A stretch of 64,000 nt of DNA from JAEMQF01 sp049297615 (GCA_049297615.1 JBAQUQ010000410.1:26913-90912), one strand, 5' to 3'. Shown: positions 15,940-25,787, counted from the stretch's first letter. A program made the numbers and translations. Notes: generated by a model not told the origin, from the sequence alone.

Positions 15940-18900
15940 TCACTGCGGCGGAACGTTCAGCTTGACCACCCAACCTTCGGGGAATCCGCTCGGGTTGAAG
16001 CCATTGCCAACAATCGTCCGGCCGTCGTTTGACACTCCGGTGGCGCCGTCCAATTGCCGGTTCGCAAGATCAAGGCCGTATTCGTTTCGTAGCAAATTCT
16101 CGAGACTGCGCATGCCGCGGGCAGGCGTCCACACGAAGGCCGTTGTCGGCGGCCCAGCACCACTGATCAGCCGGGCGTACCCGACGGCCACATTGCCATC
16201 CGCCGAAACACCCAACCCCTCGCTGATTACGGAGACGGTCCCAAGGTATCCCAGGCCCAACACTGCGCCGTCAATCCATCGAGCCGCCATTGCTTCAGGG
16301 CCAAAAACAGTTCCAACAACTGTTCTTCCGTCGGCGGACACAGCGTTTGCGGCGCCGCCAAGGCCGTCGAGACTCTCCAAGAATTGCATGCCCGTGCTTG
16401 CGGTCCAACGATAGGGTGTACCTTGAAACGTATTACTGTGTTCACTCCCCACGACGGTGCTGCCGTCCGCGGATACACCGTTCGCGCTGATCGGCACCGG
16501 AGAGAGTTCTGCTGCCAGCCCTTGCATCCCACTGGTCGAAGTCCAACGAAAAGGATTTGACGGTTTGCCGTCGCCAAAACTTACTCCTATCACAGTGGTC
16601 CCATCAGCAGAAACACCAGTTGCCCAACTTGAGGTCCAAGCCCCCAGGCCGCCCAATGCCTGCATTCCACCCGCTTCGGTCCAGCGAAACGCTTCCACAT
16701 AGAAACCACTACGTTCGCTTTGACTGCCCCCAACTATCGTCTTGCCGTCGGCCGATACGCCATACGCCGTTGCGCCATACAGGCCACCTGGCAACTCGCC
16801 GATGCTGACTATTCCACCCGCTATCGTCCAGCGAACAGCCTCGCTCCCAGACGCTGTCAAGCTCATCCCCACAACCGTATTGCCATCCGCGGACACGGCG
16901 TTGGCGCTGCTGTACAAGCTCCCTCCGATGGCTCCCATACCGGTGATCGTCGCAGCCGCGGTCAACGCAGCCACCTGATACTCGAAGCTGCCTGTCGCGG
17001 CGCTGTACGAAACAGCATTCCAAGCGCGAAAGCGTACCTTGATACGCTTCAGCGCTCCCGGCGCGGCAAGCAGCACGAAGTTGCCCGCGCTCCCGGAGAT
17101 GTAGTTCGGCGAAACCAGCCCGCACGGGTCATTCGATACCTCGCTCGGCTCTGGCGGCTCGGCGGGAACGCTCCCGTCGAGCGTCGTACGCAGTGTGCAA
17201 TAGATGCGCTCGGCATTGCTGGCAACAACAGCGATGTTCGTCCCCGTGGCAAAGTTGCCGCTCGACGGTGTCGGGCTGGGCACGCCCGGCACGACTGAAA
17301 CAGGAGGCGCGCCGACTTGGTATTCGTAGATGTCGGTCGTGGCGCTGTACTGACCGTTGTTCCACGCACGGAAGCGGACCTTGATTCGCTTGGAACCCGC
17401 TGTTGGCGCCACGAGCACGAAGCTGCCGCCGCTGCCCTCGATGTGGTTGGGTGAACCGATACCGCAGGGATCGTTCGAAAGTTCGGTCGGCTCAGGTGGA
17501 TCGGCCGGAGCGCTGCCGTCCAGAGTGTTGCGCAAAGTGCAATAGATTCGCTGCGCGTTGCCCGCGATCACGCTGATATTGGTGTTGCCAATAAAGCTGC
17601 TGTTGGGCGGGGTCGCCGTGGGCACATTGGGCACTACCCCAACGGGGGCGCCTCCCACCTCGTATTCGTAGCTGTTGGTCGTGGCGCTGAATTGCCCGTT
17701 GTTCCAGGCACGGAACCGCACCTTGACGCGCTTGATGCCGTTTGCTGGCGCGATGAGCACGAAGCTGCCGCTGGTGCCGGAAATAAAGTTCGGCGAAGAC
17801 AGACCACAGGGATCGTTGACGGTCTCGCTCGGCTCGGGCGGTTCGACGGGCGCAACGTTGACATCGAGACTGCTGCGCAGCGTGCAATAGATGCGCTGCG
17901 CGTTGCCTGCGATCACACTAATGCTGGTGTTGCCCGCGAAGCTGCCGCTCGCCGGGTTCGCAGTGGGCACATTGGGCACCACGGCCGAGAGTGGGCTCAC
18001 CTGGTATTCATAGGTGTCGGTGGTGGCGCTGAACTGTCCGTTGTTCCAAGCGCGAAAACGCACCTTCACGCGCTTGACGCCACTGGCGGGCGCGATCAGC
18101 ACGAAGCTGCCGCTGGTGCCGGAGATGTAGTTCGGCGGCGCGGTGAGGCCGCAGGGCTCGTTGGACGATTCTGTGGGCTCGGGCGGCTCGGCGGGCGGGC
18201 TGTCGTCGAGCGTGGTGCTCAGCGTGCAGTAGATTCGCTGCGCGTTGCCCGCAATCACGTTGATGTCCGTGTTGCCCGCGAAGCTGCCGTTCGGCGGGTT
18301 CGCAGTGGGTACATTGGGCACCACTGCCGAGGATGGGCCCACCTGGTATTCATAGCTGTCGGTGGTGGCACTGAACTGTCCGTTGTTCCAGGCGCGAAAG
18401 CGCACCTTCAAGCGTTTGACGCCACTGGCAGGCGCGATCAGCACGAAGTTGCCGCTGTTGCCGGAGATGTAGTAGTTCGGCGAAGAAAGACCGCAGGGAT
18501 CGTTGGATGCCTCGGTCGGCTCAGGCGGCTCGGCGGGCGGGCTGCCGTCGAGCGTGCTGCGCAGCGTGCAATAGACGCGCTGCGCGTTGCCCGCGATCAC
18601 GTTGATGTCGGTGTTGCCCGCGAAGCTGCCGTTCGGCGGCGTCGCCGTGGGTACGTTGGGCACCACTGCCAAGACTTCCTTGTGGAACTGAAGTAGATCC
18701 TGCCGAATTCCAACTTCGCCGCCACCAACGAATCGGCTGAAAACCTGATCCGACTTACGAATCTGCGAATGATCGGTGTTCTCGTATGTCGGCTGCAGCT
18801 TCTTGAAGACGTTCGGCGAATCGCTCCAAGTTGAGCCACTCAACGATTGAAATCGCTGGCTCGAAACTGGTACCACGCCGTCATTCCCCGCGCTGCTAAA

Positions 18901-20250
18901 CAAGCGCGGCCAAAAGTACAGCGGATGTTCTGCAATGACGGCCGCGTAGCGCGACCGTAGGTCACTGGGGCTCATGCCAATCTCAACGCTCGGAAGGTCG
19001 AAGTTTCCCGAGTAGGCGACGTATTTCTCGAGGTGTTTGACGTTTTCATTTACTCCATTGAGCCCGCAAAGGAAGCTCGCTATCGAACAAGCCTCTGGAT
19101 TGTCGGGATCGACCCCATCCCCCGCCAAGTCGCGCGCCCCATCATGCAAGGCGTTGCCATTGCAGGACATCTCGAAAAGAGCCGCAAACGTCTCGACAAA
19201 ATTCTTGACGCCGCGGTGAGGTGTATCCAATGTAATAGCGCCTTGGATATGGCCGCTTGCGCCGCCGAATAGGTCCGCGGCGCGAGTCACCAGACCACCC
19301 ATCGAATGCGACAACATGACCACCGGTGTCGGGGTCTCGCCAAACGCGTCACGAATCGCCTTCCCTAGCTCAACGCCGTTCTGCCGAATTCCGATGTTGG
19401 TGGGATAACGGAACGTATACAAGCTGTACTTTCCGTGCAATTCAGGATCGGCCCAGAAGCGTTCAGCGAAACTCTTCCAGGTCTCCACGTACTGATCGTT
19501 TCGCCCGCAAGTACCGCCACCAATGGGGTCGATTTCGATTCCGTGGACGAGGACAAGGGGAATGCGCTCATCCGCTTTGACCTGCGATTTCACCAAATTC
19601 GCCTCACCGGGAGATCTGTCTGATGGCCAGTTGTACAACCCAGTGGAATTGTCGAAGTTGGCGCGATGAATGTTGACTGAAATGACTTGGCTAGTCGCTT
19701 GGCCGACGGCCGGAATGACCCACAAGGCGTACCGAAACGTCGCCGTATACCGCCCCGTTGTCTCGTCATAGGTAATGTTCGAAAAGAGCTTACTTGTGCC
19801 TACTGTCGCAATAGCGACCAGCCCGGATGTATCCAAGCTCGGCAGCAAAGCGAGTGCATGTCTACGATTCGCACCGCCTGCGGCAGTTGGGGAGGGATAA
19901 AAGAAAACGCTGAGGCCAGCATCCCTGGTCACCCTCAACTTCGTTGAGTCCAACGTGACCGTCACATCGTTAGTCAGGGCATTCGAGTCGGCCGCCGGAC
20001 CAACGGAGACACTGACTTGTGCATCACTGCCGAAGGTTCCAGGCGCAAAGGATGCGATCGCTTGATCACCGACGGAAACGACTCCGCCCGCAGATGTGAC
20101 GATGGTGGTTGCGGTTGGCGAAACCGATGCAGGCGCCTCGGGCCGCGAGCCGCCGCCACCGCCGCCGCAGGCAACGAAGAGGCTGGCAACTGCGATGGCG
20201 GCGATTCGACCTTTCCACCCACAAACGAACGCAGGCTCGACACTCGTCAC
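15940..20250 (-). CDS. Giant modular lipase-like lipoprotein with five tandem repeats and HAF-type C-terminus
   Basis: 1436 residues. The start is GTG 20250 with AGGGGGA upstream. A signal peptide ends VASLFVAC, with C28 as the probable lipidated residue, followed by a Gly tract. Residues ~30-190 form a beta-rich domain (TSAGGVVSVGDQAIASFAPG). Residues ~250-520 are an alpha/beta hydrolase: VLVHGIE, nucleophile S316 (LSHSMGG), a candidate Asp in GNDGVVPVS and His in TDHSQ. Residues ~527-1097 hold five ~115-residue repeats (VPNVPTAxPPNGSFAGN, IYCTLxxTLD, KVRFRAWNNGQFSATT) resembling chitobiase-C-terminal-like modules with paired cysteines. Residues ~1097-1430 hold seven GVSADGxTVVG units (HAF repeats, possibly a propeller). 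It is probably surface-attached; the substrate is unknown. Confidence 0.75.
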   Translation of the reverse strand: MTSVEPAFVCGWKGRIAAIAVASLFVACGGGGGGSRPEAPASVSPTATTIVTSAGGVVSVGDQAIASFAPGTFGSDAQVSVSVGPAADSNALTNDVTVTLDSTKLRVTRDAGLSVFFYPSPTAAGGANRRHALALLPSLDTSGLVAIATVGTSKLFSNITYDETTGRYTATFRYALWVIPAVGQATSQVISVNIHRANFDNSTGLYNWPSDRSPGEANLVKSQVKADERIPLVLVHGIEIDPIGGGTCGRNDQYVETWKSFAERFWADPELHGKYSLYTFRYPTNIGIRQNGVELGKAIRDAFGETPTPVVMLSHSMGGLVTRAADLFGGASGHIQGAITLDTPHRGVKNFVETFAALFEMSCNGNALHDGARDLAGDGVDPDNPEACSIASFLCGLNGVNENVKHLEKYVAYSGNFDLPSVEIGMSPSDLRSRYAAVIAEHPLYFWPRLFSSAGNDGVVPVSSQRFQSLSGSTWSDSPNVFKKLQPTYENTDHSQIRKSDQVFSRFVGGGEVGIRQDLLQFHKEVLAVVPNVPTATPPNGSFAGNTDINVIAGNAQRVYCTLRSTLDGSPPAEPPEPTEASNDPCGLSSPNYYISGNSGNFVLIAPASGVKRLKVRFRAWNNGQFSATTDSYEYQVGPSSAVVPNVPTANPPNGSFAGNTDINVIAGNAQRIYCTLSTTLDDSPPAEPPEPTESSNEPCGLTAPPNYISGTSGSFVLIAPASGVKRVKVRFRAWNNGQFSATTDTYEYQVSPLSAVVPNVPTANPASGSFAGNTSISVIAGNAQRIYCTLRSSLDVNVAPVEPPEPSETVNDPCGLSSPNFISGTSGSFVLIAPANGIKRVKVRFRAWNNGQFSATTNSYEYEVGGAPVGVVPNVPTATPPNSSFIGNTNISVIAGNAQRIYCTLRNTLDGSAPADPPEPTELSNDPCGIGSPNHIEGSGGSFVLVAPTAGSKRIKVRFRAWNNGQYSATTDIYEYQVGAPPVSVVPGVPSPTPSSGNFATGTNIAVVASNAERIYCTLRTTLDGSVPAEPPEPSEVSNDPCGLVSPNYISGSAGNFVLLAAPGALKRIKVRFRAWNAVSYSAATGSFEYQVAALTAAATITGMGAIGGSLYSSANAVSADGNTVVGMSLTASGSEAVRWTIAGGIVSIGELPGGLYGATAYGVSADGKTIVGGSQSERSGFYVEAFRWTEAGGMQALGGLGAWTSSWATGVSADGTTVIGVSFGDGKPSNPFRWTSTSGMQGLAAELSPVPISANGVSADGSTVVGSEHSNTFQGTPYRWTASTGMQFLESLDGLGGAANAVSADGRTVVGTVFGPEAMAARWIDGAVLGLGYLGTVSVISEGLGVSADGNVAVGYARLISGAGPPTTAFVWTPARGMRSLENLLRNEYGLDLANRQLDGATGVSNDGRTIVGNGFNPSGFPEGWVVKLNVPPQ
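16960..18670 (-). repeat. Five tandem ~345-bp coding repeats in the lipase-like gene
   Basis: Landmarks equivalent to VVPNVPTA recur at about 18650, 18305, 17962, 17617 and 17272, a period near 342-345 bp. The first four copies are close in sequence; the last is the most diverged. Near-identical tandem units invite copy-number change by recombination. Confidence 0.85.
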
Positions 20251-20349
20251 GGCAATCCCCCTGCGCCGAAAAGTGATGGGGCGGCATGCTCTGGCGATGA
20301 GCCATTCGAAGCAAACGCTGGCGCCGCTTGCCCCGCCCACATAACACAA

Positions 20350-20378
20350 TTGACGCACGGACTTTGCCGACTTACTAT
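20350..20378 (+). promoter_or_regulatory. Candidate sigma-70 promoter for the small secreted protein
   Basis: TTGACG (20350-20355), a 17-base spacer, then TACTAT (20373-20378). It points toward the gene starting at 20499, leaving a ~115-base leader. The leader also has the Shine-Dalgarno GGAG. It lies in the divergent region shared with the lipase-like gene. Confidence 0.35.
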
Positions 20379-20498
20379 CCGCAGAAACGCGGAGCCGGGC
20401 GCTAAGTTCGGTCATCAGCCTATTCGCCCGCGTGCCAAAGAAGCGCAGGTTGCCCTGTCTGACGCAGTTGGAGCCACTCTGGCCAATTGGAGAATGGT

Positions 20499-21269
20499 AT
20501 GAACAGCAATCAAGTCCTTTGTGGCGTCCTGCTCGCGGTGTTTTTCGCAGCGCTACCCATAGGATCGTCCGCCCAGACGGCAGCCAGGACGCAGGCGCAG
20601 AACAGCCTGGTTGGGTCCTGGTTGGTCACCGTGCAGGGAGAGGCAGCGACTCGGACCCTCATCGTCACAGAAGAAGCTCCCACGAGCGACGGGACGCTTC
20701 TCGCGGCCAAGTACGGTATGTCGAACCAGGGTCAGGGTCCAATCGAAGCCAAGATGCTTCGGGTTGGCGATCAACGCCAGTTGGTTCTGGTCACCCAAGC
20801 GGGTACCCGAATCTCCGCCACGGAAAACCCGGAAGGCAATTTCCAGGGAACGTTCACACTGAAGAGCGGTGGCGTCAAGGACTTGACCATTGTGCGGATC
20901 TCGGAAGAGGCGCGGCTACAGCTTTTGCAAGCGGGCACTTCGCTTTCCATCCGGAAGCCTGGGCCCGATGTGCCTGTAGCTTGTGCCGCTTTCATCGGTA
21001 GCTGGACAGGAGATTGGGGTTTTGGCAAACGGTGGTTTTGGGTTACTGAAATAGACGCGAAATGCATAGCCAAGTACTCGTACGGCCCGCAAAAACCGAA
21101 TGGCTTCCGATCCATGGAAATCAAGGATGGGAAAATCTCCTTCACCTGCGGGAACTCTGGCGGAACTTGTTCTTTCACGAGTCACGGTGATGAGCTCTGG
21201 GCTAGTTATGGAGGAACCGATGGATCGAACAACACGGTCTTCCAAAAAGTAACCGATGGGAACAAGTGA
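20499..21269 (+). CDS. Secreted protein of unknown function with two GSW-type beta repeats
   Basis: 256 residues. ATG 20499 has GGAG at 20489-20492. The signal peptide ends SSAQ. The mature protein has two halves that both open with a similar strand, SLVGSWLVTVQGEA and FIGSWTGDWGFGKRW, suggesting a duplicated lipocalin-like beta-sheet. The second half has a Cys pair (CGNSGGTC). I do not recognise a named family. It is divergent from the lipase-like gene and could share its regulation. Confidence 0.6.
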   Translation: MNSNQVLCGVLLAVFFAALPIGSSAQTAARTQAQNSLVGSWLVTVQGEAATRTLIVTEEAPTSDGTLLAAKYGMSNQGQGPIEAKMLRVGDQRQLVLVTQAGTRISATENPEGNFQGTFTLKSGGVKDLTIVRISEEARLQLLQAGTSLSIRKPGPDVPVACAAFIGSWTGDWGFGKRWFWVTEIDAKCIAKYSYGPQKPNGFRSMEIKDGKISFTCGNSGGTCSFTSHGDELWASYGGTDGSNNTVFQKVTDGNK

Positions 21270-21295
21270 AGATACGGCCCGGTGGCACCCGGCCT

Positions 21296-23728
21296 TCAAC
21301 CGATCGGCGTCAACTTCGCCACCGACAGGGCCAGCCACTTCATGCCGTGTCGGGCGAAATTGACTTGAGCGCGAGCGTCGTCGCCGCGGCCTTCGAGGGT
21401 GATCACGACACCCTCACCGAACTTGTTGTGGAACACGCCCTGTCCCGAGCGCAGGCCGTGCGGGGCCGCTTTGGAGCTCGGCGGCGTCACGGGGGCGATC
21501 GACCGAGCCTGAACGCGCCCGGCCCCGACCATGGACCCGAGCCCCGAGCCCTTTGTCCAGGCGTTTTGATACTCCTGCGCAAAACCCGAGCCGAAACCTG
21601 AGCTGCGCGGCGTCATCCATTTCAGCGCGGCTTGCGGCAGCTCTTCGATGAAGCGGCTCTTCACGTGGTAGCGCGTCTGGCCGTGCAGCATTCGCGTTTG
21701 GCTGAAACTCAAGTACAGGCGATTGCGCGCTCGCGTGATCGCCACGTACATCAGGCGCCGCTCTTCTTCCAGGCCGTCGACGTCGGACAAGCTGTTCTCG
21801 TGCGGGAACAGGCCCTCTTCCAGTCCGGTGATGAAGACGCAGTCGAATTCCAGGCCTTTCGCCGAGTGCACCGTCATCAGTTGAATCGCGTCCTGGCCGG
21901 CCTGCGCCTGGTTGTCGCCGGCCTCCAATGAAGCGTGGGTCAGAAACGCCGCCAGCGGCGACATGATTTCGCCCGACTCGGGGTCGGGAACCACGCTCGC
22001 GCCTTCGGCTGGCCGCGCTCCGACCTCGTCAACCGGCAGGGCCACCGCGTCCTTTCCGAAGCCCTCTTGCGTGACAAAGGCTTCGGCGGCGTTGACCAGC
22101 TCGTCCAGGTTTTCGAGCCGCTCGCGCCCTTCCCTGTCGGTCTTGTAGAAGTCGACCAGGCCCGAAGCGTGCAGCATGTGCTCGATGATTTCGCGCAAGC
22201 TCAGGCCACGCGTCGCGTCGCGCATTGCGTCGATCAGCGCGACAAAGGCCTGAAGATTGGCGCCGCCCTTGCTACCTCCCTTGCCACTCAGGGCCGCAAC
22301 ACTCTGGACGAGGCTTGTGCCATTGCCGCGCGCGAAGTCCTGCAATTGTTCCAGGGTGCGCGCGCCGATGCCGCGCGTCGGGAAATTGACGACACGCAGA
22401 AAGCTCGTGTCGTCGTCGGCGTTTTCAATCAGGCGCAGGTAGCTCAGCGCATGCTTGACTTCGGCGCGCTCGAAAAAGCGCAAGCCACCGTAGACCTTGT
22501 ACGCGATCCCGGCGTTGAACAATGCGCTTTCCAGGACGCGGCTTTGCGCATTGCTTCGGTACAGCAAGGCGATCTCGCTGCGCGGCGTCCCTTCCCGGTG
22601 CAGTTGCTGCGCTTCTTCGACGAACCACTGCGCCTCGGAAAAATCGCTCGGCGCCTCGCGCACGCGCACCGGTTCGCCGGGTCCGGCTTGGGTGTGCAGA
22701 TTTTTCCCCAGGCGCAGCTGATTGTGCGAGATCAGTTCATTCGCCGCGTCCAGGATATTGCCGAAGGATCGGTAGTTGCGCTCCAGCTTGATGACCCTGG
22801 CCACTTTGAATTCGCGCTCGAAGTCGGCCATGTTGCCCACGCGTGCGCCGCGAAAGGCATAGATGCTCTGGTCGTCGTCGCCGACGGCGAAGACCGCGCT
22901 GGCTGTCCATCGATCCGGGCCATTCGGCCCGGGGGGCCCTTGCGCGCCGGCGAACATCTTCAGCCATGCGTATTGCAGCTTGTTCGTGTCCTGGAATTCA
23001 TCGACCAGGATGTGCCGAAAGCGCCGCTGGTAATGTTCGCGCAAGGCCTGGTTGTCGCGCATCAGCTCGTAGGTTCGAAGCATCAGCTCGGCAAAGTCGA
23101 CGACACCTTCGCGCTGGCACTGTTCTTCGTAGGCCTGATAGACCTGCACCATCACGCGCGTCAGTTCGTCGCGCAACTCGACGTCTTTGGGGCGCCGCCC
23201 GTCTTCCTTGGCGCCGGCAATGAACCACGCGACCTGCTTGGGCACGTAGCGCGCCTCGTCCAGATTCATCGCCTTGATGATTCGCTTGACGGCCGACAGT
23301 TGGTCCGACGAGTCGAGGATTTGAAAACCTTGCGGCAGAACCGCGAGCTTCCAGTGGGCGCGCAGGAAACGGTTGCACAGGCCATGAAAGGTGCCGACCC
23401 ACATGCCGCGCACAGGAATCGGCAACATCGCGCCCAGGCGCGTGAGCATTTCTTTGGCGGCCTTGTTCGTGAACGTCACCGCCAGCACGCCGCCGGGGGA
23501 AAGCTGGCCGGTTTGAATGAGCCAGGCGATGCGGGTCGTCAGCACCCGAGTCTTGCCCGAGCCCGCACCGGCGAGAATCAAGGCCGATTGCGATGGCAGG
23601 GTCACCGCGGCGAGTTGCTCGGGGTTCAGCCCGCGCAGCAGCCCTCGTGCCTGCGTCTGCGCCTGCGGTTCGCTTCGTGCGCCGGAGTCGACGGCCAGCG
23701 CATCAGCGCGATCTCCAGTAGGGCTCAT
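21296..23728 (-). CDS. uvrD: UvrD/PcrA superfamily I DNA helicase
   Basis: 810 residues. Motif I LAGAGSGKTRVL, motif II VDEFQDTNKLQ, motif III VGDDDQSIYAFRGA, motif IV near LERNYRS, then later LMTVHSAKGLEFD and VAITRARNRLYL. These define a 3'-5' SF1A helicase that unwinds DNA in nucleotide-excision and mismatch repair. The C-terminal region (GVFHNKFGEGVVITLEG) is the Tudor-like tail of UvrD/PcrA, which contacts RNA polymerase. ATG 23728 was chosen because a TAGAAT hexamer ends six bases before it; a GTG at 23731 is the alternative. No LexA box was found upstream. Confidence 0.93.
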   Translation of the reverse strand: MSPTGDRADALAVDSGARSEPQAQTQARGLLRGLNPEQLAAVTLPSQSALILAGAGSGKTRVLTTRIAWLIQTGQLSPGGVLAVTFTNKAAKEMLTRLGAMLPIPVRGMWVGTFHGLCNRFLRAHWKLAVLPQGFQILDSSDQLSAVKRIIKAMNLDEARYVPKQVAWFIAGAKEDGRRPKDVELRDELTRVMVQVYQAYEEQCQREGVVDFAELMLRTYELMRDNQALREHYQRRFRHILVDEFQDTNKLQYAWLKMFAGAQGPPGPNGPDRWTASAVFAVGDDDQSIYAFRGARVGNMADFEREFKVARVIKLERNYRSFGNILDAANELISHNQLRLGKNLHTQAGPGEPVRVREAPSDFSEAQWFVEEAQQLHREGTPRSEIALLYRSNAQSRVLESALFNAGIAYKVYGGLRFFERAEVKHALSYLRLIENADDDTSFLRVVNFPTRGIGARTLEQLQDFARGNGTSLVQSVAALSGKGGSKGGANLQAFVALIDAMRDATRGLSLREIIEHMLHASGLVDFYKTDREGRERLENLDELVNAAEAFVTQEGFGKDAVALPVDEVGARPAEGASVVPDPESGEIMSPLAAFLTHASLEAGDNQAQAGQDAIQLMTVHSAKGLEFDCVFITGLEEGLFPHENSLSDVDGLEEERRLMYVAITRARNRLYLSFSQTRMLHGQTRYHVKSRFIEELPQAALKWMTPRSSGFGSGFAQEYQNAWTKGSGLGSMVGAGRVQARSIAPVTPPSSKAAPHGLRSGQGVFHNKFGEGVVITLEGRGDDARAQVNFARHGMKWLALSVAKLTPIG

Positions 23729-23740
23729 CACGCGATTCTA
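23726..23740 (-). promoter_or_regulatory. Putative -10 element (TAGAAT) directly before the uvrD ATG
   Basis: On the minus strand TAGAAT (23740-23735), spacer CGCGTG, then ATG (23728). It has the same geometry as polA, ppx, roxA and the DUF2782 gene and predicts a leaderless mRNA. It also decides between the GTG and ATG starts. Confidence 0.45.
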
Positions 23741-23804
23741 GGAGCGGCGCACAATCCCCCCGCCTCATTCACCACTCCGCACACCCCCTGAGGAGAACCG
23801 CGCC

Positions 23805-24707
23805 TTGTACAGAACCGACTTGATGAAAGGCCAACGCATTCTCGTCACTGGCGGCGGGACCGGCCTGGGCCGGGCAATGGCGCAGCGTTTTCTGAGCCTG
23901 GGCGCCGATGTGGCGATTTGCGGCCGGCGCAAGGCAGTCTGCGACGAGACCGCGCGGGCCTGGCGCGAGGAGTTTCCGCAAGCCCGTATCGACACCTTCG
24001 GCGTCGATATCCGCATCGCGCAGGCGGTTGACGACATGGTCGAGTCCCTGTGGAGCAGCGGCGGCGTCACCGGCTTGGTGAACAACGCCGCGGGCAATTT
24101 CATCGCCCCGACCGAAAGCCTGTCGGCGCGCGCCTTCGACGCGATTGCCAACATCGTGTTCCATGGCAGTTTTTACGTCACCCAGGCGGTGGGCAAACGC
24201 TGGATAGCGCAGACCAGGGCTGGCGCCTGGCAAGCCGGCATGCCCTGTCGCAATGTCATGTCGATCATCGTCACCTGGGTCGACAACGGTTCGCCCTTCG
24301 TCGTTCCTTCGGCGATGAGCAAGGCAGGCATTGAAGTGATGACCAAGTCCTTGGCCGTCGAGTGGGCGCCCTACGGCATACGCCTGAACGCAGTAGCGCC
24401 GGGCGAGATCCCGACCGAAGGCATGAGCAAGCGCCTCAATCCCGGTGAAGAGCCCGGTGCGCGAAGCTTTGCGCGCAACCCGATGGCACGGCCCGGCCAC
24501 ATGAGCGAGCTGCAAAATCTCGCCGCGTTTCTGATGGCTCCCGGTCAATGCGATTGGCTGACAGGGCAAAGCATCGTGATGGACGGTGCCAATGCCCTGG
24601 CCACGGGCGGCAATTTCTACGAGTTGCGCAGTTGGAGTGACGCCGATTGGCGTGCCGCGCGCGAACGCATCGAGGCGCAAAACGCCCAGGACAAGGCGCA
24701 GCGCTGA
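23805..24707 (+). CDS. SDR oxidoreductase, 2,4-dienoyl-CoA reductase-like
   Basis: 300 residues. Cofactor motif TGGGTGLGRAMA, NNAAGN, and PSAMSKAG where classical SDRs have YxxxK. The Lys is kept but the Tyr is missing, as in 2,4-dienoyl-CoA reductase-type SDRs, so beta-oxidation of unsaturated fatty acids is the best guess. The start is TTG 23805 with a GAGGAG-like Shine-Dalgarno near 23790; ATG 23823 would shorten it by six residues. It diverges from uvrD, and guaC follows 42 bases later on the same strand. Confidence 0.75.
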   Translation: MYRTDLMKGQRILVTGGGTGLGRAMAQRFLSLGADVAICGRRKAVCDETARAWREEFPQARIDTFGVDIRIAQAVDDMVESLWSSGGVTGLVNNAAGNFIAPTESLSARAFDAIANIVFHGSFYVTQAVGKRWIAQTRAGAWQAGMPCRNVMSIIVTWVDNGSPFVVPSAMSKAGIEVMTKSLAVEWAPYGIRLNAVAPGEIPTEGMSKRLNPGEEPGARSFARNPMARPGHMSELQNLAAFLMAPGQCDWLTGQSIVMDGANALATGGNFYELRSWSDADWRAARERIEAQNAQDKAQR

Positions 24708-24749
24708 AACAGCGGCCGGCCTCGGCGCAATCACAAGGGAGCGAGAGCT

Positions 24750-25727
24750 ATGGAAATTTTCGATTACGACAACATCCTTCTGTTGCCGCGCAAGTGCCGC
24801 GTCGACAGCCGCGCCGAATGCGACCCGTCAGTCGAGTTCGGCCCGCGCCGCTTCAGCCTGCCAGTGGTGCCGGCGAATATGAAGACCGTGGTCGACGAGC
24901 CGATCACGCAGTGGTTGGCAGCGAACGGTTTCTTCTACGTGATGCATCGTTTCGACATCGATGCCGTCGCCTATGCAAAGCAAATGCGCGACAAGGGCCT
25001 GTTCGTGTCTTTGAGTGCCGGGGTCAGGGCTTCCGACGCCGCCGTCATCGACCGCCTCGCCGCCGAAGGCGTGGGCGCCGACTACATCACGATCGATATC
25101 GCGCACGGCCATGCCGACAGCGTGCACAGGATGATCGAGCATATCAAGACCCGTCTGCCCGCGGCCTTCGTGATCGCGGGCAATGTGGCCACGCCCGAAG
25201 CCGTGATCGACCTGGAGAACTGGGGAGCCGACGCGACCAAGGTCGGCGTCGGCCCGGGCAAGGTATGCATCACCAAACTCAAGACGGGGTTCGGCACGGG
25301 AGGCTGGCAACTCTCGGCGCTGAAGTGGTGCGCGCGTGTCGCCACCAAACCGATCGTCGCCGACGGCGGAATTCGCGACCACGGCGACATCGCCAAGAGC
25401 GTTCGTTTCGGCGCCGCGATGGTGATGATCGGCTCACTGTTCGCTGGCCACGAAGAGTCGCCCGGGCGCACCGTCGAAGTGGATGGCAAACTGTTCAAGG
25501 AATACTACGGTTCGGCAAGCGACTTCAACAAGGGCGAATACAAACACGTCGAGGGCAAGCGCATCCTCGAGCCGATCAAGGGGCCCTTGGCCGACACGCT
25601 GCGCGAGATGCGTGAAGACGTGCAAAGCTCGATCAGTTATGCCGGGGGCACCAAGCTCGCCGACATCCGCAAGGTGAACTACGTGATCCTCGGTGGCGAC
25701 AACGCGGGCGAGCATTTGTTGATGTGA
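24750..25727 (+). CDS. guaC: GMP reductase
   Basis: 325 residues, (beta/alpha)8 IMPDH/GMPR fold. It reduces GMP to IMP with NADPH, releasing ammonia. The catalytic loop GVGPGKVCITK carries C173, and the phosphate-binding IVADGGIRDHGDIAKSVRFGA is present. There is no CBS pair, which separates it from IMP dehydrogenase. The sequence is of the second GuaC type (YXXX start MEIFDYDNILLLP). The Shine-Dalgarno GGGAG lies ~10 bases before ATG 24750. Confidence 0.92.
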   Translation: MEIFDYDNILLLPRKCRVDSRAECDPSVEFGPRRFSLPVVPANMKTVVDEPITQWLAANGFFYVMHRFDIDAVAYAKQMRDKGLFVSLSAGVRASDAAVIDRLAAEGVGADYITIDIAHGHADSVHRMIEHIKTRLPAAFVIAGNVATPEAVIDLENWGADATKVGVGPGKVCITKLKTGFGTGGWQLSALKWCARVATKPIVADGGIRDHGDIAKSVRFGAAMVMIGSLFAGHEESPGRTVEVDGKLFKEYYGSASDFNKGEYKHVEGKRILEPIKGPLADTLREMREDVQSSISYAGGTKLADIRKVNYVILGGDNAGEHLLM

Positions 25728-25787
25728 CAATCGGCGCCCTCGTTTCGCGCCCCGCGGCGCGAGCCCCGCGTTGCGCACGACTTGCCC

